64,000 bases of DNA from Planctomycetota bacterium (GCA_014240375.1 JAAZXB010000009.1:80405-144404), one strand, 5' to 3'. Counted from the first letter of the stretch, positions 18,957 to 28,779 are shown. Program-made: numbers and translations. Notes: generated by a model not told the origin, from the sequence alone.

Positions 18957-19358
18957 AAAGGAGGAGCCTGACAGGCTCCCTCCAGTGATCGAAGTTTCGT
19001 TCACACCCAGCCGAAAAGTAGTTCAGCACAGTCGAAGGGTTCTGCTGCTGCTGGATTGGCCGCGGGTCCGGGATTGCAACTGGGTGGCGGTGGTGGCCTC
19101 AGCCCAGCGGCCAAGGATGGGGAGACTTCTTCGACACCAGAAAAGTTGACCGGTAAGGCTCATCGGGGACAGACGGTGGCGACCCTCCTGGTCGAAGGAG
19201 ATGCTCCATCGGGTGAAGCCAAGGCGACCTTGCGACAGGCGATTCAAGCGGGATCTCGAAGCGCAGAATCGGAGCTCAAGACTCAGCGAGTTCCGGCATC
19301 CCTCCGCCAACTCGCTCAGGATTACTTCGATCGTCTCCAGGGGAGAACGGAAGACTGA
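18951..19358 (+). other. In-frame C-terminal continuation of the upstream gene beyond TGA 18948 and TGA 18969
   Basis: Same frame as 17646..18950: QVKGGA*QAPSSDRSFVHTQPKSSSAQSKGSAAAGLAAGPGLQLGGGGGLSPAAKDG...KAHRGQTVATLLVEGDAPSGEAKATLRQAIQAGSRSAESELKTQRVPASLRQLAQDYFDRLQG. Confidence 0.65.
18963..18979 (+). repeat. Perfect inverted repeat GGAGCCT-GAC-AGGCTCC containing TGA 18969
   Basis: Read directly. Confidence 0.8.
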
Positions 19359-19416
19359 TCGAGCGAATCCCTCGATGACCGTGTGCCCCCACCTGATTAC
19401 AAGAGGAGATCCGAGT

Positions 19417-20343
19417 ATGAGATCATGGATCTGGCTGCTGGCTCTGCTGCTGCTGAACTCCTGTGTCTCATCTTCTTCCGTGGGAACCCATCCCCTGGAA
19501 AATGTCGAACTGATCGGCGGTCCTGGTCGTGGTGTCGGCCGTTTCTTCCAGCCCAGGGCGATCGAGTCGCTCCCGCAACAGCAGTGCATCGTCATCGATC
19601 GCAGTGGTCGAGCACAACTCTTCGATTCTGCAGGAAATTTGAAGGATGTGTGGATGCTCCCCGAATGGTCTGCGGGCCATCCGATCGACCTGTGCGGTAC
19701 TCCCGAAGGAACACTGCTGGTCGCGGACACCCACTACATGAGAATCATCGAGTTCGACCTCGACGGAAATGAACTGCGTCGATTCGGCGAGGATGTGGGG
19801 CTGGAACTGGTTCGAGGTATCGATATTGCTGCCGACGGCTCGATCCTGGTCGCTTCCTATGGAGAATTCGATCGGGTCTTCCGCTTTGATCGACAGGGCA
19901 ACTTGATGAAGATCTGGGGGGAACGCGGCGATGGAACTGGCCAGTTTTTCCGTCCCGAGGGATTGGCGATCGACGCGGATGGAACGATTCTTGTGGTCGA
20001 TTGTGGACACCACAGGGTGCTTCGGTTCACCCTGGATGGAGAGTACTTGCAGACCATCGGATCTCCGGGACGAGCGGCGGGGCAGTTCGATACCCCATTT
20101 GACATCGATGTCGTTGGAGATGGGAGTTTCGTGGTGGTCGATAAGGCAGGGTGTCGGGTCCAACGATTCGCAGCCGATGGATCGCTGGTGGCGGTAGTCG
20201 GAGGCACAGGGCGTGGAGCGGGGCTACTCAGTGAACCTCGAGGTGTGGCGGTCTCATGCAGTGGATCGGTTCCCAGGATGTTGATTGCAGATACCGGAAA
20301 TCATCGGGTGGTGGTCTCCGCAATCCCGGGGGAAGTAAGGTGA
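19417..20343 (+). CDS. NHL-repeat lipoprotein
   Basis: MRSWIWLLALLLLNSC lipobox; repeated GxGxGxFxxPxGIAxxxDGxIxVxDxxxxRVxxF motifs; SD AAGAGGAG. Confidence 0.85.
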   Translation: MRSWIWLLALLLLNSCVSSSSVGTHPLENVELIGGPGRGVGRFFQPRAIESLPQQQCIVIDRSGRAQLFDSAGNLKDVWMLPEWSAGHPIDLCGTPEGTLLVADTHYMRIIEFDLDGNELRRFGEDVGLELVRGIDIAADGSILVASYGEFDRVFRFDRQGNLMKIWGERGDGTGQFFRPEGLAIDADGTILVVDCGHHRVLRFTLDGEYLQTIGSPGRAAGQFDTPFDIDVVGDGSFVVVDKAGCRVQRFAADGSLVAVVGGTGRGAGLLSEPRGVAVSCSGSVPRMLIADTGNHRVVVSAIPGEVR

Positions 20344-23123
20344 GCGTGCCGATCGAATTCGATCAGCCCATTTGGCTGCTGACAGCAATCCCACTGCTGG
20401 GCTTGTTGATCTACATCTCGATGCGAAGCCGAGCAGGCTTGCCGATTGCCGTGAAAAATACTGCCCTATTACTACGCGGACTTGCGATCACCGCGCTGGT
20501 GCTGGCGCTGGCCCGGACAGTCCATCTGACCGGTGGGGAGGGGTTGAGTGTGCTGGTGTTACGAGACCTCTCGGCTTCCGTGCCGCGCCTCGTCACCGAC
20601 GATGTGATTTCAAAGACCTCGAAGCGACTCGGAGGTCTCGAGTACCCGGACCAGGTCTCCTTGATTTCGTTTGCCAAGGACCAGCAACAAGAGCAACCGA
20701 TGTCGACCAGGCTGGGCTCCGGAATTTCGACCAGTCTCGACCGAGGTGGCTCAGATCTCGCTGCAGCATTGAGATACTCTGCGAGCGCTCTGGAGGGGAG
20801 TGCGCCCGGCGGTTCGCGGCGAATCATCCTGATCAGTGATGGAAATTCGACCGAAGGAGATCCGGTACGAGAGGCGAAAAACCTCGCAGCAGCAGGGATC
20901 GTTGTCGATGTCTTACCGGTGATTTATGACCATCCGAGAGAGGTGATTCTCGAGAGCGTTGAGGCGCCCGAGACGGTCAGGCCAGGCCAGGTTTATTCAG
21001 TGGATACCATCATCTGGTCCAGTTCAGAGGCGCCCGCAACCGTGGTTCTCGCCGATGGAGCCGGGGTCCTCGAACGAAGGTCATTGACCCTGGAGGTGGG
21101 AAGGAATCGAGTCGCCTTCACCCTCATTGGAGGTTCCGCTGTCATTCAGCGATTGAAGGTGTCGGTCCATCCGGAGCCAGGGCTGGACTCGCTGGAGCAG
21201 AATAACTCTGGTATCGGGCTGGTGAGAACGATTCAGCAGCCAAGAGTGGCTCTGGTGACCGATGATCCGGATCGCACCCTGGAGAAGTTGCTCATCTCAG
21301 GGAGTATCAATGTCGAGACGATGACTCCCGACCAACTTCCACTGGCTCCTGAGGATTACTACGGAATCGAAGCGTTGATCCTCGATGACATCTCCGCATT
21401 CAGGATCGATCCCAAGCGAATCGCAATGCTCGAAAGGATGGTTCACACCACTGGCATGGGTTTGTTGATGGTGGGGGGGCCGAACTCCTTTGGAGCAGGA
21501 GGATGGAGGGGGACCAAGGTCGAGATCGCTCTGCCGGTGAAAATGGACATCCAGCAGCGCAAGAAACTCCCCAACGGAGCACTGGCGGTGATCCTTCACA
21601 CCTGTGAATTTGAACTGGGAAATATGTGGGCGAGGAAGATCGCTTCATCTTCCATCGCTCCGCTGACCCCGAAGGATGAGTTTGGAGTGCTGGTGTACAG
21701 CGGAGGATTGGATTTCTGGGGAATCCCATTGGGACCGGTGGGGGACAAGGCGGCGATCCAGAATAAGATCAACTCCCTGAACCCGGCAGACATGATCTCT
21801 TTCGGCCCCTCCATGACTCTGGCCATCCAGGGGTTGTTACAATCCAATAGCTACTCGAAACACGTGGTGATCATCTCTGATGGCGACCCGGCCCCCCCGG
21901 GGAAGAGATTGCTGGACGCATTTGTCGAGGCAAGAGTGTCGATCTCGACCATCTGCATCAAGCCTCACTCTGGGCCCTCGGCGACTGCCACGATGAAGAA
22001 GATTTCGAGTTCCACAGGAGGGCGATACTACTTCATCGATGATCCGGCAAGGCTGCCACAGATCTTCTTCAGGGAAGCGCTAGAGGTGAAGCGCAACTTG
22101 ATTTCCGAAGAGACATTCACCCCGAACATAGTCGAGAGTGCCGGCCCGATCCAGGGCCTGGAGTCTGGCTTCCCTCCGCTCCACGGCATCGTGCTGACCA
22201 CCATCAAGCCTCTCTCGAAACTGGTACTGGTCAATCCAGAAGAGGATCCATTGCTGGCACTCGGAAGGCATGGGGTTGGAAAGACTGCTGCCTTCATGAG
22301 TGATGTGAGATCTCGGTGGAGTGTCGAGTGGCAAGGCTGGAGTGGTAATTCTACCTTCTGGACCCAACTGATTCGTTCCATCTCCAAGGAACTGGATTCG
22401 GGAGTTCTCGAGATCTCGCACTCGGTCGAGGGAGATTCCGGTCAGGTGATCGTCGATGCCATCGATCCCGAGGGGAAGTTCCTCGATGGACTGGAGCTGG
22501 AGTGTGTCTTGATCAGCCCGGACCAATCGCAGCAAATGATTGTCGTCAATCAGGTTGCACCAGGGCGATACCTCGGGAAGTTCGATGCCTCTGAGGAAGG
22601 ATCGTATCTGGTCCATGTCAATCACGATGATGGGCAGGGCAACATCGGTGGGCAGACCAAGTCGATCTCGGTTGGATACCCGGCAGAATTCAGGGCACTT
22701 CAAAGCAACGAGGATCTGTTGAAGCGGATCGCCGAAGCCTCTGGAGGTAGAATCTTGACCGATGCCGATGATCTGCTCGATCGCTCCTTGCCACGGCGAA
22801 GGGATCGCAGTCCGCTGTGGCATTATCTGGCCATCTGTGGATTGTCCCTGTTCTTCTTCGACATCGTGGCGCGGCGAGTTCAGATGAGGATTCCCACTTT
22901 CAAGAGATCCTCGAAGTCGACCATCGAGGAAGAGGTCGAATCGACACCGCTGGTCCGCAGGGCCATCGCTGCCAGAAAAAAGCCGAGCGCAAGACCCTCT
23001 GAGGTGGAACCGAAGGAGGAGCTGACGGTGCCCAAGGAAACCCCTGAAGTGGCAGATCAGCACTCTCAGGATCTCCAAAAATTGATCAAGGCGCGCCGTA
23101 GAAAGCGCAAAAAGGACCGATGA
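20340..23123 (+). CDS. Membrane-anchored VWA-domain protein (BatA/large VWA family)
   Basis: TM segments LLTAIPLLGLLIYISM and LRGLAITALVLALAR; VWA-like ILISDGNSTEGDPV, VVIISDGDPAPPGKRLLDAF; GMGLLMVGGPNSFGAGGW. GTG start overlaps previous TGA. Confidence 0.82.
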   Translation: MSVPIEFDQPIWLLTAIPLLGLLIYISMRSRAGLPIAVKNTALLLRGLAITALVLALARTVHLTGGEGLSVLVLRDLSASVPRLVTDDVISKTSKRLGGLEYPDQVSLISFAKDQQQEQPMSTRLGSGISTSLDRGGSDLAAALRYSASALEGSAPGGSRRIILISDGNSTEGDPVREAKNLAAAGIVVDVLPVIYDHPREVILESVEAPETVRPGQVYSVDTIIWSSSEAPATVVLADGAGVLERRSLTLEVGRNRVAFTLIGGSAVIQRLKVSVHPEPGLDSLEQNNSGIGLVRTIQQPRVALVTDDPDRTLEKLLISGSINVETMTPDQLPLAPEDYYGIEALILDDISAFRIDPKRIAMLERMVHTTGMGLLMVGGPNSFGAGGWRGTKVEIALPVKMDIQQRKKLPNGALAVILHTCEFELGNMWARKIASSSIAPLTPKDEFGVLVYSGGLDFWGIPLGPVGDKAAIQNKINSLNPADMISFGPSMTLAIQGLLQSNSYSKHVVIISDGDPAPPGKRLLDAFVEARVSISTICIKPHSGPSATATMKKISSSTGGRYYFIDDPARLPQIFFREALEVKRNLISEETFTPNIVESAGPIQGLESGFPPLHGIVLTTIKPLSKLVLVNPEEDPLLALGRHGVGKTAAFMSDVRSRWSVEWQGWSGNSTFWTQLIRSISKELDSGVLEISHSVEGDSGQVIVDAIDPEGKFLDGLELECVLISPDQSQQMIVVNQVAPGRYLGKFDASEEGSYLVHVNHDDGQGNIGGQTKSISVGYPAEFRALQSNEDLLKRIAEASGGRILTDADDLLDRSLPRRRDRSPLWHYLAICGLSLFFFDIVARRVQMRIPTFKRSSKSTIEEEVESTPLVRRAIAARKKPSARPSEVEPKEELTVPKETPEVADQHSQDLQKLIKARRRKRKKDR

Positions 23124-23127
23124 CTCG

Positions 23128-24072
23128 GTGATCTCATCGATCGGTGGGTCGGGTCCGGTTGACGATCGCTCTCCTGACCCCCAGCATCTACCAGTATCCC
23201 CACGCACTGTGTCCGGGGAGGGAGGTCGATTGTCCTTGCGATCCACAGCCTCGACCGTCTCCAGCAGGGAGAGCCACGCGACCTCGGCAACGCTGTCGGT
23301 GGTGGCTGCCGTGCTGAACGAGAAGGAAAATCTCGAACCATGGTTACAGAATGTCGGCTGGGCCGACCGGATCGTGGTCATCGATCACGGAAGTGAGGAT
23401 GGATCCCGTCAGTGGCTAGAGCAACATCCGCAAGTCGAACTGATCGACGCTCCCAAGGGGGAGGGTCTGATCGAGGATATCCGCCGTCTGGGTCTGGATC
23501 AGATTTCGGAGGGTTGGATTCTGGTACTGGATCTGGACGAGAGAGTCACGGATGAACTGCGTCAGGAGATCGAGCAATTGATCGAGTCAGATCGTCACGA
23601 ATCTGGATTCAGGATTCCGTTCAGGCATTACTTGCTCGGGAGTTGGCTCCGCTATGGTGGTTGGAATGATCAACATTTGCGGTTGTTTCGTGCCGGGATG
23701 GGCGACTACGAACCGGGGTTGATTCACTCCGAGGCGACTGTAGAGGGAACCATCGGCGAACTGTCCGGATCGGTATTGCACTTCGCCCATCCAACGATTC
23801 ATGATTTTCTCGCGAGAATGAATCGCTACACCAGCCAGAGCGCCGAGTCTCTGGCCAGAGGTGAGGTGGGTGGGTTGCGAAAAAGAGCGATGCTGCGACA
23901 GTCGAGGTGGTCCTGGTTTCGGGCCAGCGCTTCGATGTTCTGGGTGCGATACATCAAGGATCGTGGCTTTCGTGATGGAATGCCTGGATTCGTCGTGGCG
24001 GTGCTACTCTCTGCGTACATCTTCATCGAGCAGGCCAAGGCGTGGGAAGTACGACTGGAAAAGGAGGCCTGA
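23128..24072 (+). CDS. Family 2 glycosyltransferase (WaaE/KdtX-like)
   Basis: SVVAAVLNEKENLEPWLQNVGWADRIVVIDHGSEDGSRQW, LVLDLDERV. Start uncertain. Confidence 0.82.
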   Translation: MISSIGGSGPVDDRSPDPQHLPVSPRTVSGEGGRLSLRSTASTVSSRESHATSATLSVVAAVLNEKENLEPWLQNVGWADRIVVIDHGSEDGSRQWLEQHPQVELIDAPKGEGLIEDIRRLGLDQISEGWILVLDLDERVTDELRQEIEQLIESDRHESGFRIPFRHYLLGSWLRYGGWNDQHLRLFRAGMGDYEPGLIHSEATVEGTIGELSGSVLHFAHPTIHDFLARMNRYTSQSAESLARGEVGGLRKRAMLRQSRWSWFRASASMFWVRYIKDRGFRDGMPGFVVAVLLSAYIFIEQAKAWEVRLEKEA

Positions 24073-26261
24073 TGGGGAGTGAAGATCAGCGCCAACCTTC
24101 GGGTATCCGCAGATTGTTGGGCTATGCCCTTCCTCATTACAAGTCGATCATCGCCATCGTGCTGCTGATGTGCGTCTATGCCGGTGCCAACAGTCTCAGG
24201 TTGGGAGCCGTCGGGCTCGTCATCGACGGAGTGATCTCGCCGAGCCAGGACGGTTCTCGCGGCCGAACGCTGGCGCTATTCGAGGATCACCTGCTACCGC
24301 ATCTGCCAGGGGACATCCGATTACCGGATCGGACCGAATCTCGTTTTTCGATCGATGGAGCGTTGGTGGTCGGTTTTCCTGTGGTGGTTCCGGATGGCGA
24401 AAGCGACGCTGCTGTGGATCAGGCCTGGGATCATGCCTATCTGGTGACCGCTCGACTCAGAGACGGTGGTACCGTGGCGGATATTCGCGCCACCAGTATC
24501 CAACTGGATGGAGACTTCGAGTCGAAGGCACGTTCCATCACTGCAGCACAGTTGAGTGGCTTTGATATCGATCCTGGTGATCGCTCTCCCGACAGTGCAG
24601 TCATTGCAGAGATCGACGGCTCGGGACATCTGGTGGTCCAGAACGGATCCTCGGGAACCGGAGCACTTCAACTGCTGTGGTCAGTGTCCCTCTTCATCGC
24701 AGCACTTTCGCTGGTTGTGGCCACCACCGGTTTCTATCGATTGATCATGGGGCAACGAGTGAGGATTCAGGTGGTGGTGGATATTCGCAACCAACTGTAC
24801 CGCTTCCTTTCGTGTCAGTCGATCGAGTTCTTCGAATCGCGTCGACACGGGGATGTGGTCTCTCGTGCGGTGGGCGATGTGACGAGTATCTCTGCCTCGG
24901 TGCAGTTGCTCTTTGGTGAAATTCTTCAGAGCCCTCTGACCATCCTCTTCTCCCTGGCAGTGGCCTTCATCGCCTCCTGGCAGATGACGGTGGCTGCGAT
25001 TCCTTTGCTCCTGCTGCTGGCGTTCCCGGTGTTTCGCCAGGCAAAAAAGGTCCGTACTCGTTTCCGAGGGGCTCTCTCCCATGCTGGAGAGACGACGGAG
25101 GAGTTGTCCCAGTTGCTCTCTGGAATCAGGGTGGTGAAGAGTTTTGGGCTCGAGGAGCAACGTCAGAAGGAGTTTGAACGCACCTCTGATAAACTTCGGC
25201 GTGCCCAGGTCAGTACCGAGGTCGCTCGGGCCAAGGGTAGGAGCCTGGTCGAGGGGCTGTACAACCTGATTGCAGCGTTTGCCATTGCCGTCGGAGGCTG
25301 GGTGATCACCGATGGAATCGTCGATGTGACCTTCGGCGATTTTGCTGTGTTCATGGCGGCGATCTTGTCGTGCTATACCCCCATCAAGAACCTCGCAAGG
25401 ATGGCAACCACCATCGCGGAATCGTCTGCAGCGACCGATAGGATCTTCGAGGTTCTCGATACTCCTCTTCATGTGATCGATCGCCCCGAGGCGATAGCGA
25501 TGCTCCCCTTCAGCAGTGAAATCGAATTTCGAGATGTTTCCCACAGTTATGTGTCACAGGAGATTTGGGCACTCGATGGGATTCAGTTGAAGATCCAGAA
25601 GGGTGAGCGAGTGGCACTGGTCGGTCCTTCCGGATCGGGCAAGTCGACCCTCTTCGATGTTCTGGCCAGGTTCAGAGAACCGACTGGAGGATCTGTTTAT
25701 TTCGATGGCATCGAATATCGAGACCTGACTCATTCCTCGCTGCTGGATCAGATCGCCATCGTCGGCCAGGAACCGTTTCTGTTTCACACAACGGTGAAGG
25801 AGAACATCAGGGGAGGTAATGCTGAAGCTACCGATCAGCAGATCGAAACTGCGGCACGAGCCGCTTCGGTCCATGATGAGATTCTGGCTCTGCCCAGCGG
25901 CTACGACACCGTCATCGGTGAGCGAGGAGATCTCCTCTCCGGCGGCCAACGTCAACGCATCACCATCGCCAGGGCGATTCTCAAGAATGCTCCCATACTG
26001 CTTCTCGATGAGGCGACCGCTTCACTCGATTCAGAAAGTGAGCAGCGGGTCCATCGGGCGCTGCAACAGTTGATGAAGGATCGGACCGTGCTGGTGGTGG
26101 CTCATCGGCTCTCGACGATTCGTGATGTTGATCGAGTGGTGGTCCTCGATGGCGGTCGAATCGTCGAGCAGGGCACCGACCAACAGCTGCGATCTGCAGG
26201 GGGACTCTATGCACGTCTCAGCGAAATCCAGCAGGCCGGCCTGGCTGAGGGCAGCCAGTAA
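24072..26261 (+). CDS. MsbA-like ABC transporter, fused permease/ATPase, with enlarged extracytoplasmic loop
   Basis: Walker A VGPSGSGKSTLF, signature LSGGQRQRI, Walker B ILLLDEATASLD, H-loop VVAHRLSTI. Confidence 0.93.
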   Translation: MGSEDQRQPSGIRRLLGYALPHYKSIIAIVLLMCVYAGANSLRLGAVGLVIDGVISPSQDGSRGRTLALFEDHLLPHLPGDIRLPDRTESRFSIDGALVVGFPVVVPDGESDAAVDQAWDHAYLVTARLRDGGTVADIRATSIQLDGDFESKARSITAAQLSGFDIDPGDRSPDSAVIAEIDGSGHLVVQNGSSGTGALQLLWSVSLFIAALSLVVATTGFYRLIMGQRVRIQVVVDIRNQLYRFLSCQSIEFFESRRHGDVVSRAVGDVTSISASVQLLFGEILQSPLTILFSLAVAFIASWQMTVAAIPLLLLLAFPVFRQAKKVRTRFRGALSHAGETTEELSQLLSGIRVVKSFGLEEQRQKEFERTSDKLRRAQVSTEVARAKGRSLVEGLYNLIAAFAIAVGGWVITDGIVDVTFGDFAVFMAAILSCYTPIKNLARMATTIAESSAATDRIFEVLDTPLHVIDRPEAIAMLPFSSEIEFRDVSHSYVSQEIWALDGIQLKIQKGERVALVGPSGSGKSTLFDVLARFREPTGGSVYFDGIEYRDLTHSSLLDQIAIVGQEPFLFHTTVKENIRGGNAEATDQQIETAARAASVHDEILALPSGYDTVIGERGDLLSGGQRQRITIARAILKNAPILLLDEATASLDSESEQRVHRALQQLMKDRTVLVVAHRLSTIRDVDRVVVLDGGRIVEQGTDQQLRSAGGLYARLSEIQQAGLAEGSQ

Positions 26262-26539
26262 AGTCGGCTGAATCTGGCCATCTGCGTTCATGACATTGGG
26301 ATAAGGGGTCGGTGGGTCAGTTTATAGAGGCATTTGAGAGATGTGGTGAAAATTGCCTCTACCCGGCATTTCTTCCATGAATTCTGGCAGATAGCCTTGA
26401 TATTTAGAGGGAGTAACAACTTTGGTATGAAGGATGCATGTTAACAAGCAGCGGCAGGGAGATTTATTTTTCCCTTCGTTATTATTCAACTCTTCCTCGC
26501 TGTTGGGAGTGTGACTGTCGGAACCCCTTATACCGACAA

Positions 26540-27703
26540 TCACCTCCCATTTTTAATTCCCCCCCGGTCACCGACGAGATCCGCCAGCGCCTGGATCACC
26601 CTCATGGGATCTCCCTCGAGCAGCCGATGGTGTACTGGAAGGGCCAGTACCCTGCGCGCCGCTCGCTGTGCCACCGGGAATAACTCGGCGAGATCATCGG
26701 AGAGATATCGATCGGTGGAGAGGCAACTTTGTTGGGGAAGAGTGGAGGGGTAGTAGATCCCCGAATCGATTCCACGCTCGGCGAGCTGGTCGCGAATCTG
26801 GTCACGGTCGTCGACTTGCACGATGAACTGGTGCCAGCAGTGATCGGATCCCGATGTGCGCCCGAGGGGGACGACCCTCGAGGTCAGGTGGTGCTCCTTC
26901 AATGCGTGGAGGTATTCCTTCGCATTGCGCTGGCGGATCGCTTGTCGCTCATCGAGTCGCTGTAATTGCAGGGACAGGATGGCGCCCTGAAATCCGTCCA
27001 TTCGTGCATTCCAGCCCAGCATCTGATGATTGTAGCCACCCGCATCTCCGTGAACCCTCAACTGTCGCACCTTGTTGGCGATCTCGTCGTCCTGGCAAAC
27101 GATCATTCCCGCATCTCCTGCTGCCGCAAGATTCTTGGTCGGGTAGAAGGAGAATGCGCCCACATCTCCGATGGCTCCTGCCGGGCGACCCCCCTGGAAG
27201 ACGCCGAACGCCTGGGCAGCATCCTCGACGATGGGAATCTGCTGTTTCTGCGCGATCTTTAGCAGCGCATCCATGTCAGCGGTTTGACCGTAGAGGTGAA
27301 CCGGAAGGATGGCTCGAGTCCTGGACGAGATCAGCGTCTCTGCAGCAGCGGGGTCGATGCAAAGAGTATCGGGGTCCAGATCGCAGAAGATCGGCACGGC
27401 ACCCAACTGGACGATCACCGATGCCGTGGAGAAGAAACTGTAGGCGGGAACGATCACCTCATCTCCGGAGGTGACTCCAACGGCGCTGAGCGCCACCTTC
27501 AGCCCATCGGTACCGCTCGAGACGCCAAAGGCGTGCGCCACGCCGAGCCGTTCCTTGCAGGCGGATTCAAACCTCTCCACCTCTGCTCCGAGGCAGAAGG
27601 AATTGGAGTCGATGGCGTTGCCGAGTGCTTCAAGCCACTGGGTCTTCTCAGCAGCGTCATCCGGGCCGACGGCGACCATCCGGATTCTCTCGGTTGTGGA
27701 CAA
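26540..27703 (-). CDS. DegT/DnrJ/EryC1/StrS family aminotransferase
   Basis: AFGVSSGTDGLKVALSAVGVTSGDEVIVPAYSFFSTASVI, IVEDAAQAFG, FYPTKNLAAAGDAGM. TTG start at 27703 with GGGAGG upstream. Confidence 0.93.
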   Translation of the reverse strand: MSTTERIRMVAVGPDDAAEKTQWLEALGNAIDSNSFCLGAEVERFESACKERLGVAHAFGVSSGTDGLKVALSAVGVTSGDEVIVPAYSFFSTASVIVQLGAVPIFCDLDPDTLCIDPAAAETLISSRTRAILPVHLYGQTADMDALLKIAQKQQIPIVEDAAQAFGVFQGGRPAGAIGDVGAFSFYPTKNLAAAGDAGMIVCQDDEIANKVRQLRVHGDAGGYNHQMLGWNARMDGFQGAILSLQLQRLDERQAIRQRNAKEYLHALKEHHLTSRVVPLGRTSGSDHCWHQFIVQVDDRDQIRDQLAERGIDSGIYYPSTLPQQSCLSTDRYLSDDLAELFPVAQRAARRVLALPVHHRLLEGDPMRVIQALADLVGDRGGIKNGR

Positions 27704-27718
27704 GTTAGCCTCCCTCAA

Positions 27719-28687
27719 TCAGCCGTTACTCTTCTGGTCCTGAGATGAAAACCAGTCATGGAATTGCTTCAGGCCCTGCTCGATCGAGACTGCCGGTTCG
27801 AAGCCAAGTTTCGCTCTGGACTTCTCGATGCAGGCGCAGGTTTTGGACACATCTCCCGACTGGAAGGGATGAGGTTCGATGGTGTAGGGCTGACCACAGC
27901 AGGCCGCAATCGATTCGATCAGACGATCGAGGCGGATGCTGTCGTGATTGCCGAGGTTGAAAATCTCATACCCTTCGCAGCGATCGAGGGCTGCGAGAAC
28001 CCCTGCAGTGATGTCATCGATGTAAGTGAAATCTCGTTCAGAGGATCCATCCCCGTACATCGGGACCGGCAACCCCTGTTCGATCAACCGGGTGAACAGG
28101 TGGATCGCCATCTCGGGACGCTGCCTCGGGCCATAGACCGTGAAGAATCTCAGGCATGAGACATTGAGTCCGTGCAGGTGATGGAAGGTGTGGCACAGCA
28201 ATTCCCCCGCCTTCTTGGTCGCAGCATAAGGGGACACTGGATGATCGACCGGGTCACTCTCCTTGAAGGGCGTCTCGGTTCTTTCACCGTATACCGATGA
28301 TGACGAGGCGAAGACGAAATGGTCGATGGAATGTTCCCTGGCCATCTCCAGCAAGTTCGCCGTGCCATTGAGATTGACGTCAACGTAGAGAGCGGGCTGG
28401 CGGATCGAAGGTCTGACCCCGGCTTTGGCTGCCAGATGGATCACGCCATCGATGCTGCGGGTCCTGGCGATTTGCTGGAGCAACAGTCGATCACGAATAT
28501 CGCCCTTGATCAGCTCGAATCCGTTGCTCGACAGGCAGGGTTCGATGTTGGCGTGCTTGAGAGCCGGATCGTAATCATCGGTGAAGGAGTCGAGGCAGAG
28601 CACCTCGTCACCACGTTCGAGTAATCGTTGGCATAGGTGGCTTCCGATGAAGCCAGCACCGCCGGTCACGAGAATGTGGCTACCCAC
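27719..28687 (-). CDS. NAD-dependent epimerase/dehydratase (UDP-glucose/glucuronate epimerase-like)
   Basis: HILVTGGAGFIGSHLCQRLLERGDEVLCLDSFTDDYDPALK, YAATKKAGE. Confidence 0.92.
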   Translation of the reverse strand: MGSHILVTGGAGFIGSHLCQRLLERGDEVLCLDSFTDDYDPALKHANIEPCLSSNGFELIKGDIRDRLLLQQIARTRSIDGVIHLAAKAGVRPSIRQPALYVDVNLNGTANLLEMAREHSIDHFVFASSSSVYGERTETPFKESDPVDHPVSPYAATKKAGELLCHTFHHLHGLNVSCLRFFTVYGPRQRPEMAIHLFTRLIEQGLPVPMYGDGSSERDFTYIDDITAGVLAALDRCEGYEIFNLGNHDSIRLDRLIESIAACCGQPYTIEPHPFQSGDVSKTCACIEKSRAKLGFEPAVSIEQGLKQFHDWFSSQDQKSNG

Positions 28688-28779
28688 CGGGGCTCCCTTT
28701 CGATGTGGATTCCTTCAGTTCGGAACGATTCTAGGCGAGTATTGGAATCTCTGCCAATGGAGCCGAGGAATCGCTCCAA

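Noticed and set aside
18951-19055. Simple frameshift explanation for the split of the 17646 gene
   Set aside because: Upstream and downstream parts are in the same frame; only two TGA codons interrupt it.
17050-19358. Alternative genetic code with TGA as Trp/Gly
   Set aside because: TGA is the natural stop of many intact genes here (moaC, folD, mutL, aroF, efp, the AhpD-like gene itself), so TGA is not reassigned genome-wide.
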